In this document: one piece after another, positions 22,402-33,895 of the stretch
Layout of the letters: every line of letters begins with the position of its first letter
How positions within the stretch are numbered: position 1 is the stretch's first letter
Assembly (NCBI RefSeq): GCF_000208745.1
Contig: NC_030854.1
Span: 19,164,731-19,228,730 of the forward strand
DNA length: 64,000 nucleotides
From: Theobroma cacao
Taxonomy: Eukaryota > Streptophyta > Magnoliopsida > Malvales > Malvaceae
Reading direction: 5' to 3'
The notes under the pieces: generated by a model
Seen by the model: the letters and a program-made list of their open reading frames with translations, nothing else
Databases searched by the model: none
Told to the model about the DNA's origin: nothing
Program-made: the position numbers and the translations under genes

Positions 22402-24545
22402 CCTACTCAGACTCATCTGAATCAACGGTTACTTCTGCATCCTATCAAAGGCAGTTGATTTTCTTTTACTCTAATTTAAATAATTAATTATACGCAGTTA
22501 ATTTAGTAAATTAATTTATTTGTTTTACTAACAGTAATTCTATTTTGTAGTAATTTTGAGGAGACTAGCATTACTCCGACGATTAAATGGATTATCAGGA
22601 GTAATTTAGTGGACCTTGGTTGACATGGAGGCAGGTTCCTCAATAGCATAAGGATAACATGTGGCATAAATTCGAGGCAACGTAAGGATATAGTATTAGT
22701 GTATATTTGTTATAATTTTTCGTACCAATATATATATTTTTTGGATGTAGGAATCTTTTAGATGGATTGATGCAAATGCAACAGAAGTCCGATCTGTATG
22801 GGAGAAGATTTACAAAGACCTCCTCAAGGATCTATTAGGGGATGAGCATGATAAGGCCAACAGGGAAGTAGGTGGCCCCAATGTCGATCTCCTATTGACA
22901 AAGGGTAAGGCGTGATCTTGAATCACTACTGAGGTATGGGATTAGCTTGTTGATAACATATGGTCCAAGTCGGAGTGGCAATCATGGTCATGCAAGGCCA
23001 AGTAGAACCATTTGACAGAGAAAGACGGCAACGTTGCAAAACATACAAGCAGTTCCATACGTTTCACCCTACACTATAAGAAGATGGTACGTGGTTTTAT
23101 TTTAATACTACAAAAGCCATTCACTTTAATAATACAATTCTTTATGTTGTTAATGATTGCGATACCTTTAATAATGTGTTTTGTATTCTTATTCTCTTTT
23201 TGTGATTACAAAAAGAAGAAAAGCAACACCAAGTAACGTTCTCTGAGCTTTTCAAAAGCACTCACAAATGGTAGTAAAGTATTGGAGAATTTGTGGACAA
23301 TAGATCCAAGATTGTCTAAGTAATATGTGTGTTTATATATATTTGATATATGTGTTGCTTATCGATTAAATAACTTGATAATTTTGATTGCTTTTTGATT
23401 TGTAGGAATCATACGCTTTAGCTTTATCATAGAAGTATGGTGATGAGTCGTTGACCCAGCCAAAGTTTGATCCTGAGGCCATTAGAAGGCCCAATAGTGT
23501 TGGGACCCATATTTAAGGATTTGGCACCAAAGTCCCTACTTCGAGACTTCTAGGTCGTACTGCAATGTCTGAGTCTACTTGTGGCCCTGACGCTTCACCA
23601 CCTCCTCCTCTTCTTGCCCCTTAGCCCCGAGAGATATCAACAATTGGTTAGTAACATCAATACCTTGATGACGTCTGTAGATAGACTTTGTAACTTGATT
23701 GTGGAGTTAATTGTAGCAAGGAGACCGTCAGACGCCTTCGGAATGTTCCTTATCACAACAATTGAATCTGTCCCGTCCACCATAGCAACAGCAATAACCA
23801 CCCCCATCCCCTTAGTGAGATTTGTATTTACATTGGATGTTTACATTGGATTATTGGTTGATGTTTACATTGGATTTTTTTTATTAATTACAATTTGTAT
23901 TATATTTTCATATTTTTTGTATGCATATATGTGTTTGCTATATGTTTACTTTTTCAATAACAACATCATATAATAATTTTATTACAAACCGGATAAAATT
24001 TAATTCTCAAAAAAAAAAAAAACCTTGTGTTGCAAGTATTACAAAAGGAATTGCCAATAGAATTCATTTATCAACGACAAAATTCATTAGTTATCGACGG
24101 AATCACTAATGAAATTTGTCCTTTACCAATTGAGTTCATACGAAATACCAACGAAATTATTGCCATTGCCCATGGATACTGCTCGTAAGCTTTAAAGTCG
24201 GCTCTGTTGGTAATTTTGCAAGTATTCATTGATGGAATTTATCAAAAGATCTTAATCTATAGGTACATTTATTGACATTTATTGGTGGAAATAATCAATG
24301 GAGTTTCCCCATCACCAACGAGATAACGGTCAATGGATTTGAGCCTTTGTTGATGGAACTACCAACAAATCACTCAGTCAATATTTTACTGACGAAATAA
24401 TCCATCACCGACGGATTTGCCATTATCGACCACCATATTTCTGATCGAGTACCGATGTAAACTTTCTTCAATAATGTAAAATACTTATAGAATTTTAACT
24501 ATTACTGACAAATTTTTTCGTTAATAATGCCTTTATTTTTTAGTG
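22402..24545 (+). pseudogene. CACTA element, Ptta/En/Spm transposase-type ORF and right terminus
   Basis: Broken exons of a plant En/Spm-type (Ptta, Pfam transposase_24-like) protein: a W-x-x-V-P...K-x-x-M-W segment at 22610-22670; WEKIYKDLLKDLLGD at 22797; DNIWSKSEWQS at 22952; TEKDGNVAKHTS then HYKKM at 23016-23090; TFSELFKSTH at 23238; SYALALSQKYGDE at 23411. The C terminus near 23630-23800 is a helix-rich tail. The non-coding end (24020-24530) is rich in CGACGGAAT/CAACGAAAT subterminal repeats and stops in GCCTTTATTTTTTAGTG at 24545, the reverse complement of a CACTA terminus. Stop codons interrupt the frames, so no function is expected. Confidence 0.75.
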
Positions 24546-25368
24546 GATATTCAATGTTTGAAAGCTTTGTGATGTTTTCTACGTATGAACGGCTTTTCAA
24601 ACACGCATTAAACCATTTCAAATGCTTGCAATCAAAACAAGAATATTATGCAATTTTGTCAAATCAAAACGTAAGTCATATCAAAGTTAACACACAAAAT
24701 AAAAATAAAAACAAGAGACCTTTTCGAGATACTTTTTATATATAATTATAGATATTCATTTAGATCACAAGAAATTGGTATTTCATGTGCAACACCAATA
24801 TCCAAGTAATGAAAATGAATTCTTGTTGAGAGATGTGTTAAATAATGGAGTTTCCTCATCTCTTTAAGGAGCAAGAGATAATAAATGCATCCTATAGATT
24901 TATTATCGAAAGTATTTGGATTCAACTTTAACTTGAAATCTATCCAATCTGTTTGCTCTTTCGATGATACCACTATAAAAGATATCACACAAGTTCATTT
25001 TGGATCTCTTTGATGCACACTATCAGACGTTTGAAAATTTATCTTTACAAAGTTTTGAAACAATTATCCTTAAAAATAGTGTACCAAATTCAAAATTTGT
25101 CATGTGTTAATGCAAAAGAGAGTGATGAGGAATTACCAAAAGCAATGTAAAATTGTGAAAAGACTTCTTTCCTAACAAAAAAAAAATCTATATCTATTAA
25201 AAATTATCTCTAAATCTGTTAATTAATTGATACTGACATAATCTAAATATTTGATACATGATGATTTAATTTGGGTTGAATTCGGATTGACAAACAGTTT
25301 CGAGCTTTAAAAACTCTAACCTTTCTTGGTTGTCTTCATATCTTTCAGCTTTTTTTCACTTTAAGTTG
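24546..25368. other. Intergenic, upstream of L2HGDH
   Basis: AT-rich sequence between the CACTA terminus and the promoter-proximal region of the dehydrogenase gene. Short ORFs have no recognisable domain. Confidence 0.5.
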
Positions 25369-25369
25369 A

Positions 25370-25505
25370 TCGGGCCCGCAGCATTCTATGGGCCTTTCTC
25401 TGCTCAATGTAAAATCTCAAAAGCAACACAGAACAATAACGTATCCTTGGTCGGAGCGCTAGTATCGATTATGAAAGAAGGTTGCAGGAAGGAGAAAGTA
25501 GAAAG
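25370..25505 (+). promoter_or_regulatory. Putative promoter/5' UTR of L2HGDH with GGGCC-type boxes
   Basis: Just upstream of the ATG at 25506 lie CGGGCCCG (25371) and ATGGGCCTTT (25388). TGGGCY 'site II' boxes are TCP-factor sites common in plant promoters of mitochondrial and ribosomal genes. They stand out in an otherwise AT-rich region. An upstream ATG at 25471 is out of frame and may reduce translation or lie before the start of the transcript. Function is inferred only. Confidence 0.35.
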
Positions 25506-28500
25506 ATGCTCAGGCAAGGTGTTGGCAGGTTGATAAGCAAGTCAAAAAGACGGATTAATTTACCAGCAAAATCGTGGAATGCCCCAAAAGAGAAGGCGGA
25601 GTGCGTTGTGATTGGAGCGGGAATAGTGGGAGTGGCAGTGGCCAGAGAGCTGTCGCTCAAGGGGAAAGAGGTGTTGGTCCTGGACTCTGCCCCCACCTTC
25701 GGAACAGCCACTAGCTCCCGCAACAGCGAGGTCATCCATGCCGGCATCTACTATCCTTCCAATTCTCTCAAGGCTCGTTTTTGTGTGAGAGGAAGAAACT
25801 TACTTTATCAGTACTGCTCTCAACATGGGATACCTCATAAGCAGATTGGGAAGCTCATAGTTGCTACTGGAGCGTCGGACATTCCAAAGTTAAATCATCT
25901 GTTAAATCGTGGGATTCAAAATGGGGTTGAAGGTCTCAGGATGTTGGACGCTTCTGAGGCCATCACAATGGAACCTGAATTGCAATGTGTCAAAGCCTTG
26001 CTGTCTCCTTCTTCTGGCATTGTGGATACCCATTCTCTAATGCTGTCTTTAGTGGTATGCATCTCCAATGTTCTTTTTTCCTTTTTCTTCTTCTTCTTCT
26101 TCTTTTTATATAAACTTAATTACTTATTAACAACCACCATTCCAGGCGGAGGCTGAAACAAAGGGAACCACCTTCTCTTACAATACCACTGTCGTTGGAG
26201 GTCATCTTGAAGAAAATCAGATGGCCCTCCACGTTTGCGAAAGCAAAAGTCTTGGAAACTGGGATGGAAGCACTCCATTGCAACCAGACCTCATACTTTC
26301 TCCTAAATTCGTAGTGAATTCTTCAGGCTTGAGTGCTTCCGCCCTGGCTAAGAGATTCCACGGTCTAAACACTGCTACCATTCCTCCTGCATATTATGCT
26401 CGTGGTTCCTACTTTACCCTTTCAAATTCTACTAGACTTGCTCCTTTCAAACATTTGATATATCCTATACCAGAGGAAGGCGGTCTTGGAGTGCATGTCA
26501 CTCTGGATTTAGATGGCCAGCTCAAGTTTGGCCCAGATGTTGAGTGGATTCATCATGTAGATGATACATCCAGCTTTCTTAATAGGTATTTCTATCTCAT
26601 CACATTCTATTTTTTAATGATGATATGATGACTTTTTTTTTAATATGATGATTTGGGTGGTATAATTGTCTCTTTAATATGTATTTAATTCCTACTTTCG
26701 ATTGCATAAACCATGAATTTGTAAACTTTTGTTTGTTTACTTCCTTTATACAAGGTCCACAATTGGTAGATATGTATTTCTTCAATTAACCAGACTATGG
26801 TCCCATGTAGAGGCATAAGCATTTTGCTACAGCTGGCGTTGCTTGGGTTTGGAGGGTTGGAAACTTTTTTACTATAATACAAGGCGCCATTTCACTTGAA
26901 GGCATATGTGGAATAACAGTAAATAAATGCAAGCAAGTAATTTGTATTGAAATCATTGTGGGTTTTGCTTTTTCTGTTTCTCTCTTCCGTTTCTTGACAA
27001 TGGAAATATGCCACATAAGAATTCCATCCCAGTGTCAAATAGGTTCTATTTGTATGATTTGTTTCTATTGATGCTGTGATTATATTCTTTCTGTCTAGCA
27101 GCATGCTTTGCGTTTTTTTTTTCCTCATCTTATGCTAGGTGCCTTTCCTTTTAAGGTTTCATGTCCTCCTCATTTCTTTCTTTGAATTTTGATGATAAGT
27201 TGTTGTAGCTATTACTTCATCTCTTCTTCCAGTCCCCCATTTTTTTCAATGTCATTGTTTTTTCTGCATTAAACCTAGATCATCAGTCCCTTTTCCTGCT
27301 TTTTCTGTTAAAAAGTAGCCAATGCCCTAAGCTAATGCAGTAGTTGGCAGATATATCTTGAATTCTTGATGCTTAGCTTAGCATAAAATTTATAGCATGT
27401 ATAGCATGTTAAGGTTCTTTCAATGTCATTGATGATTAGCGAGTTTATCTACTGTCATAATTCCATTTGAGCAACTCTGTTTGAGTCAGAACATTCTCTG
27501 CAGGTATTCAGTAGAAAATTCAATTGCATCTAACAAAAATCCCGTTTATTTTTTTCTACTTTCGCCTTTGCTAGAACCTTTTGAATCACATAATTCCACT
27601 GTCTTATGCTTCCCTTGTCTTTTTTTGAGCGAAGGCACTGCATTCTGTTTTCCATTGTACTGGAGGCAAAAATCTGACTCTTGGAATGGGGTTGTCATAG
27701 AGGAAACTTGGTGGGAGATAGCCTGTGAGTTTTCTTCAGTGTCTACCAGTAACCTTTTATATTCAGGTGGTGTGTACTTCATCTGATATTTCCTGTGTTG
27801 GAGTTAGAAGACCTGTATGGGTGTCAGCGTAAGAGGACCATCACAAGAATTCTATTAATTGAGTAGCTGAGTTTTGTCAGGTTGATTAACCCTCGTTCAA
27901 AGGTTAACATTAAAATTTCAATTCCCACTTTACTTTTCATTTAAGAGGGAGGTGGGGTAGTGCTTGTGGTCATTGCATCACAAGCTTTTTTATGGCTCAA
28001 CCAATGCATTGAAGCATTCTTGAAATAAGTAGCAGAACAATTTTTGATCTTTTGAACTTTAAAGATATTTTGAGTTCCTTTCAGGTAAGTTCCTTACTGC
28101 ATTTGTTGCTTAAAAGCAACTAATTCAGGTGTTAGTTTTTTTTCCTTAACAGAATGTTGTGTGCTTGTATTATGAAAGACATAGTCATGTGCTCAAAACC
28201 TAAGCTTGGTGGGCCCGTGCTTCCAGGTTCAACTATTCTGTAAGTGCTGACCGTGTTGAAAGATTTTATCCCGAGATTCGAAAGTACTACCCAAATCTCA
28301 AAGATGGATCTCTACTACCAGGTTATGCAGGGATTCGACCAAAACTCTCTGGACCAGGACAGTCTGCCTGTGATTTTGTAATACAGGTTTTCTTTTGTAC
28401 TCCCTTTTATGTGAAGTATTAAACTTGATATATAATTTTGCCTAGCCATATGCATATCATGTATAGTGCATTTGTTTTTAATTTTGAGAAAACTAGCTTA

Positions 28501-31500
28501 CATGCAGAATTTTCTCTACAAGAGGATTGCAGGATCTACACCTGTTATCCAGGTTAGCATCAGGCAATTGTTTATCCAAAATATATGATTGGTGAGAAAC
28601 TTAGCAAACAGAGAAACAACAACCAAGCACTCTCCCGCTACTTGGATAAGCTAAATGGACTAGCTTTGGCCATTGTACTTTATTTTGAGCCATTGAGAGC
28701 CTTAAATTTGTGGTCCCTTTTAATAGGTTAACTTCCATTCCTTTATAAACCTTGTTTGGCAGGAAGGAAAGTAGAGAGAAGGGAAGAAGGCGAGGAAAGA
28801 AAAAATCAGGGAAAGGAAGGAAAGTTGTTTTTCTTTCCCTTTGTTTGGTATGAAAGCTGGAAAATAGAGGGAAAGAAAGAGATTAGGGGTTTGGAAGGGT
28901 TTGATTTGGAGGGAAAGGAAAGGTGCAAATCCATCTATTTTCCTTCCCCCCTCCTACTTCCCTTCCACCAAACAAAGGAAGGAAAGGAAAGAAACACTAT
29001 TTTCCTTCCACTCCCTTTCCTTCCTTCCTCCTTCCCTCCTACCAAACATAGTGAGAGGTTTATTCCTTGGTCTCACACGTTCAAACCATGTTAAACGCAT
29101 CGATGATCTTGTCCAAAAGTTTTATTACCCAAACTTTTTCTCAAATGCACTCAATTCTAGTCTTATTGTTTCTTCTGTTTCACACATATCCATTGCCGTA
29201 TCCTCATTTCAGTTACATTCCTCTTTTGCTCAAGTTTATGCCTGCCCAATATTCATAAAGCAAAATTGGCATTAAAATTGTCTTGTAGAGCTTTCTTTTA
29301 AGTTTAAGTGGGAAACAAGACCTTGGAAGCATTTCTCCATTTGACTCTTTTACTTGGATCCTATGGGTGATGCCTCCATTAATACCACTGTTAAGATGCT
29401 GATAATATATAAACCACACTAATTAAATTTGGGGTATTTTGGGATTTTAAATATAAGAGAGGCCTTTTGATGCAATACGAAAGGAAGTTGATTGAAGGAC
29501 TTAATTATTTAATGTTATATTTTACTGATTTGTTATATATTTTCAGTTAAATTGTATGCATTTTGGTATTTAGGGTTGATGAACAAATAATTGAAACAAG
29601 ATAAATAATAGACGTTAGAAAAAAAATCAGAGATGGGTGAAAGGATTTACGGAGAAACAGAGGAATAGGGACAGAAGTAGAAGAGTTAGGGGGGAAAACT
29701 AGGGAGAATCCATAGAGGAAGACAATCTCAGTATTCAAATTCTCAAGTTCATCATCCAAAACCTAATCAAAACTCTATCATAGATTTTATAGGCTAATTT
29801 CTAAACCAGAATAAAACACAAAATACTGAATATAACCCTAAACCCCCAATACTTGGAAAATAATAAGTGAAATACTAATTTATATAAAACAACCTAAATA
29901 TTCTATAGTATCCTAAATATTGACGAAAGTTACAATTAACCCATAACATATAACAAATTAACCAAATAAACGAGATAATATAACCCCTCATATAGCTTCG
30001 CTTCATCCAGCATCATTATTTAATGTAGAACAAGGGAAAAGAGATGGATAATAGAAATTAGAGGGAAAATCAGAGATTCGTAGAAGCAGTTGGGGAAAAA
30101 CAAGGGAAATAGGAAGTGAAACAAAAGAATAAAGAAAAGAAAACCAAAATAAATCAGTTGAAAAAGAAAATCTCAATATTCAAAGTTTCAAAAATTCATC
30201 ATACAAGACTTAATTGATACTAAAATAACAAAAATATTTATAAGCTAAACCCTAAGCCCTAATAAAATGCAAAACACCAAATATAGCCTTAAAATCCTAA
30301 TACTTGGAAAATGGGTGAAATACTATTAATATAAAATAACCTAAATATTCTATTATCCCAAATATTGGTGAAAGTTATAATTGACCCATAAAAAATATAA
30401 AACATAGGCTCTCTTGTTTTGTCTTTGCTGCCAAAAGCTTTGATGTGCAGCTCTCTTTTGCAAATTGTACAGGGGTAAAACCCATTTAAAGCTAGCTTCC
30501 TATGCCAAGAAGAGTCTTCTACCAGTTTTGGGTGCTAGACTTGTTATGGCATTCTAGTTTTGATTCAATAAAATTCACCTTTAAAAAAAAAAAAAAATAT
30601 AAAACATAAACAAAATAAACCAGATTATTTAATCCTTCATGTTGCTTCTCATCATCCTGCATCATTTTCCTCTTGCTGGAGAAAGCTCGATGTTGAGTTT
30701 TGAAATGTTAAAGGAGAAATATTTTTAAGCAACATCAACAAATAAAATTCCCGGTAGTAGAGTTCTTTTGCAGCATCAACATGATCAACAAGACTTCTAT
30801 CTCATCATTTTAAAACGGGCTAGGGAGAATGGAATGGTGGAAATTTTTCCATCAAATTGCACGGCATTAGACTCCTCATTTACTTGGTCAGCCACAATTT
30901 TAGATTCCAAAATCATAGCCAAACTTGTATATTCTCTATATCGTCAGCTTAAGAGAAATCAAGTTGCTTTAGCTCACCAAATTCGACCTCTTGCCTTATT
31001 TTTTTTTCCACTTCCTTATGATCATATTCTTTGCCCTCATAAATAAAGGATGTGTCCACAACCATAACATCTTGAATGTCAATCTTCTTTTGTTCCTCAA
31101 CTTTCGCTTTGGCATTTACAATATCCATTACAATCGGGTCATCCTTAAACACATTGGTGGAACATGCTTGAGAAAATGAACTTGTCAAGGAAACGAAAGA
31201 TGTATGAAATTTTATAAGTGTAACACAAACTTCATAATGTACTTTCCCGTATTGAATGTTTACTTTCGTCATTCCATCTTATACATATTATAATCTTCAA
31301 TTTTGAAATCTTTTCTTCTCTGAAGTATATAATCTTTAAAATCATGATATTCATGAACCTGAAGGATGAAGATTTGCAAAGCTATATTTGTCTCTCAAAG
31401 CAATTAACTTTTAAATGCAAAGTGGCTTCATAAATATCATCTACTAGACTCTCAATTTGCTCTGAATTAATCTTGATGCATCTCGAAATAAAGATTTTTT

Positions 31501-33895
31501 GTCCATTAAAATCTGATCCTTAGAGTTCAAATCTCACAAAAAAGACCTCATAATTGTAATCAGGACATTATAATTAGCAAGGAAGAAAGTCTTCAAAAAT
31601 TGCTTACGTGTCACAGGCACGTTGCAACTAAGGTGAAGTGGTACCTGATGTGCCATTGATGCCAGTGATGCATTGGGTGGGGTGGTTTGGCTCGTGACCT
31701 GATTTAATGTATGGAGGCACATGACGATGTTGTTAACATTGGGACTTCATTGTTAAGATGACATTAGCTACCAAATGGTTCAGTATGATGGTACTGTGTC
31801 TGATGGTTGGATTTTTGCAGATCTAAATTTGAAGTTTGGCTTTCTTTCTTTCTAAATTTTCTGGTGAATGCAATGGAAATAGGGGATGACAATTTATGGG
31901 GTTATCGATTGGCAATTGGTGAAGGTTGCGACAGTGGTGGATTGGTGATCAGTCAGCGGTGAATTAATTTTATCTCTGTTTGGGGCACTGTTTTCTTCTT
32001 CTTTTTGCCTTATTTTCAGAATTTCTTTTTTCAATAGAACTTCTTTTTTTTAGAAGAAAATTGTTTGGAATCTTTTTTAATAGATCTCATGATTTTGACA
32101 AAAAAAGAAAAAGAAGGGATAAATTAATAGGAAACGCTTTGTTGAGCTCTGATAACAATGTGATGTAAAATAAGTAAGGGAAAAGAGATAAATAATCTAG
32201 AAATTAGAGTGAAAATCATAGATAGGCAGAAGCAATTAGGGAGAGATGCAGAAAATAGGGAGAGCAACAGAAGAAGGAAAGAAAGACAACCACAAAGAAT
32301 CAATAGATGGAGGAAATCTCAATATACAAGGTCTCAAGTTTGTCATCCAGAACATAGTCTATAGAGCAGTGGATAAGTAAGTGAATTCATATTATCAGTC
32401 ACACACGTAATCTTTAGATTGAGTTGATTGATGAATGAAGAGTAAATATGTGGAAAGGCCATGTCAGAACAATATTACTTCTATCTAATTCTTTTTGCTA
32501 CAATTCTCATGAATGGCCTTCCAATTTTAAACATATTTTTATGCTATCGGTCTCTTTTAAACTTTTTTCTTCTTTGCTGCCAGAATTAATTTTTTGTCCC
32601 AATGAACAGAAAAAAATCAATTTCATCTTTAGAGTAAGTGGGGCTTTTAAATATCTATGCAACATGAGCTTTGGTCATCTAGAGAGCTCATTCTGACTTG
32701 TCTGTTGCTCAATTTTTGTCTGATTTTCTCAACAATTAAGCATGAGCAGTAACAATTGCTGATAGTGATGGAAGTTGGTACATTGCAGCCTAACATAATT
32801 GATAAAAAATTCTTGAGGAGAGTATATTGTGGAGCTTCATGCAACGTAAGATTAAAAAGATCTAGTTTCCCTTGATAGCTGAAATTCTGTCTTTAGATAA
32901 ATGTTTAGTTCATGCTAATTATCATGGCTGGTCAGACTTTTGTACAAGCAAAAATGCAGTAACAAGGGTAACTAGACATGGTAAATCAGGTTGATATGCT
33001 TCAAATCATGTCATTAACTCAATAGACAATTTATTTAACTGTGCCTTAATATTTCTAATTTGGACGGTATTATGGTCAAATTTGCCATTATACTATGAAT
33101 CAATGTTGAATGTTGTCATTATATTTCAATTTTATTGTCTTTTATCATTATACTTTCAATTTTGTTGAATGGACAAAAAGTAATAGAATTGATGGAAATT
33201 TGCCATTGTATTGACGAAATATCCATTGAATATTCCAACTTTATTAGTTTTTGTCCAAAAATAAACAAAGTTGAAAGTATAGTGACAAAATTCAATATTG
33301 AGCCATCCAAACTAGGTTTCTGTCAACTTGGAGCTAACCTTGTATATGTTAATGCTTTAAGGAGCAATATTGTTTTTATTTCTTCGTATTGTGCCCTTTG
33401 CTATTAATACTGGTTGTATAAAAAATATAATACATTGATTTCCATTTTCTCCCCGTCATGCTCGTTGTTGATCTGTTAAAGATCGAAGTAATAATGACAC
33501 TCACCTATATCCTATGGCAAGGACTCATTTTGTTTCCTCTTCATCATATCTAAGTTCTGAGCCTTTTACTATGACCGCTTCTTCTTATTTGTAAGAATGT
33601 AGCTTACAAATTCATTTTACAAAACTTTGATAAAACAGATCCAGCAAACCAGGTTTTTGTTTTCGTCTTGAATTGTTGTATCATGCAATTTTTGCAAAGA
33701 TGGAGTTCATTGTTTTGTTGGTTATGAGTGGATTTTGGCTGTTTTCACAGATTTCTGAAATCTAGATTTTCATTTCTATAGGAAGGAGAAATTCATGGAG
33801 TGACTGGTCTCGTAAATCTTTTTGGAATTGAGTCACCTGGGCTGACTTCAAGCATGGCGATTGCAGAATATGTAGCTGCTAGACTCTTGGGATGA
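25506..33895 (+). CDS. L2HGDH: L-2-hydroxyglutarate dehydrogenase, FAD-dependent, mitochondrial
   Basis: Exons 25506-26054, 26146-26585, 28227-28386 and 33782-33895 join in phase to a 420-aa protein. Residues 1-30 are rich in R/K and S, like a mitochondrial presequence. A Rossmann FAD motif GAGIVG (residues 37-42) ends in the acidic D60 of [18 protein letters not shown] (71-84) is the conserved DAO-family segment. [14 protein letters not shown] (exon 3) and [10 protein letters not shown] (last exon) are the C-terminal FAD/substrate signatures of plant L2HGDH. The enzyme oxidises L-2-hydroxyglutarate to 2-oxoglutarate in mitochondria, passing electrons toward the respiratory chain. The start at 25506 was chosen because it is the first in-frame ATG. 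Introns are 91 bp, 1.64 kb and 5.4 kb; the last is filled with transposons. No disabling change is seen, so it looks functional. It is a little shorter than the Arabidopsis protein I recall, mainly at the N terminus. Confidence 0.93.
26586..28226 (+). other. Intron 2 of L2HGDH
   Basis: Donor AATAG|GTATTT and acceptor TTCCAG|GTTCAAC; the split codon AG|G gives Arg. A small plus-strand ORF at 27481-27786 has no domain and overlaps no conserved protein known to me. No clear transposon ends. Confidence 0.6.
28508..28552 (+). other. Possible 45-nt in-frame cassette exon of L2HGDH
   Basis: Between exon 3 and the last exon, a 45-base open segment is bounded by TGCAG| and |GTTAGC and encodes [15 protein letters not shown] in phase 0 with both neighbours. 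Related L2HGDH proteins, as I recall them, go directly from DFVIQ to the GE-x-HG segment, so the canonical mRNA should skip it. It may be an alternative exon or coincidence. Confidence 0.3.
28751..29050. mobile_element. Foldback MITE in L2HGDH intron 3
   Basis: About 300 bp with a purine-only left half (GGAAGGAAAG-rich) and a pyrimidine-only right half (CTTTCCTTCC-rich). Ends CTTGTTTGGCAGGAAGG and CCCTCCTACCAAACATAG are imperfect inverted repeats. A second internal pair TTTGTTTGGTATG (28840) / CCACCAAACAAAGG (28964) gives a nested hairpin. The resulting ORFs (28756-29094) are low-complexity by-products. No clear target duplication. Confidence 0.6.
30407..30592 (+). mobile_element. Short poly(A) retroposon (LINE 3' end-like) inside a Copia LTR
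   Basis: A roughly 175-bp segment ends AATAAAATTCACCTTT followed by A(14). It is flanked by the 16-bp direct repeat AAAAATATAAAACATA (30391-30406 and 30593-30608; the first As of the right copy may belong to the tail). Poly(A) tail plus long target duplication indicates target-primed reverse transcription. The AATAAAATTCACCTTT ending is typical of plant L1-type LINE 3' UTRs, so a 5'-truncated LINE is the best guess. Confidence 0.75.
30949..31722 (-). pseudogene. Internal ORFs of the Copia family B element
   Basis: Two short minus-strand ORFs lie downstream of the primer site: 31722-31534 (62 codons; [19 protein letters not shown]) and 31272-30949 (107 codons, acidic/basic; [12 protein letters not shown]). 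The first resembles the start of a Gag polyprotein; the second I do not recognise. Neither has catalytic motifs. Confidence 0.4.
32363..33781 (+). other. 3' part of the last L2HGDH intron
   Basis: From the truncated LTR to the acceptor TTTCTATAG|GAAGGAG. It contains an imperfect inverted repeat around 33130-33290 (two mirrored ORFs there: ATTATACTTTCAATTTTGTT / AACAAAGTTGAAAGTATAGT). No other element recognised. Confidence 0.5.

Larger units (their letters stand above)
29577..32362 (-). mobile_element. Copia-type element (family B) in L2HGDH intron 3, minus orientation
   Basis: Read on the minus strand: a 5' LTR piece (32362-32159) ends in ...TTTTACATCACA, followed at once by TTGTTATCAGAGC (32158-32146), a near match to the initiator-tRNA-Met primer site TGGTATCAGAGC. 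The internal part (about 32145-30673) is only 1.5 kb. A polypurine tract GAGGAAAA (30672-30665) leads into the 3' LTR starting TGATGCAGGATGATGAG (30664). A second LTR lies beyond it (30015-29577), giving a tandem LTR pair. With so short an interior and no reverse transcriptase or integrase, this is a non-autonomous or deleted element. The 5' LTR is truncated near 32362. Confidence 0.75.

Noticed and set aside
25471..25505. Upstream ATG at 25471 or the TTG at 25482 as start of L2HGDH
   Set aside because: The ATG at 25471 is not in frame with the protein, and TTG is not a normal plant start. The ATG at 25506 begins a plausible presequence.
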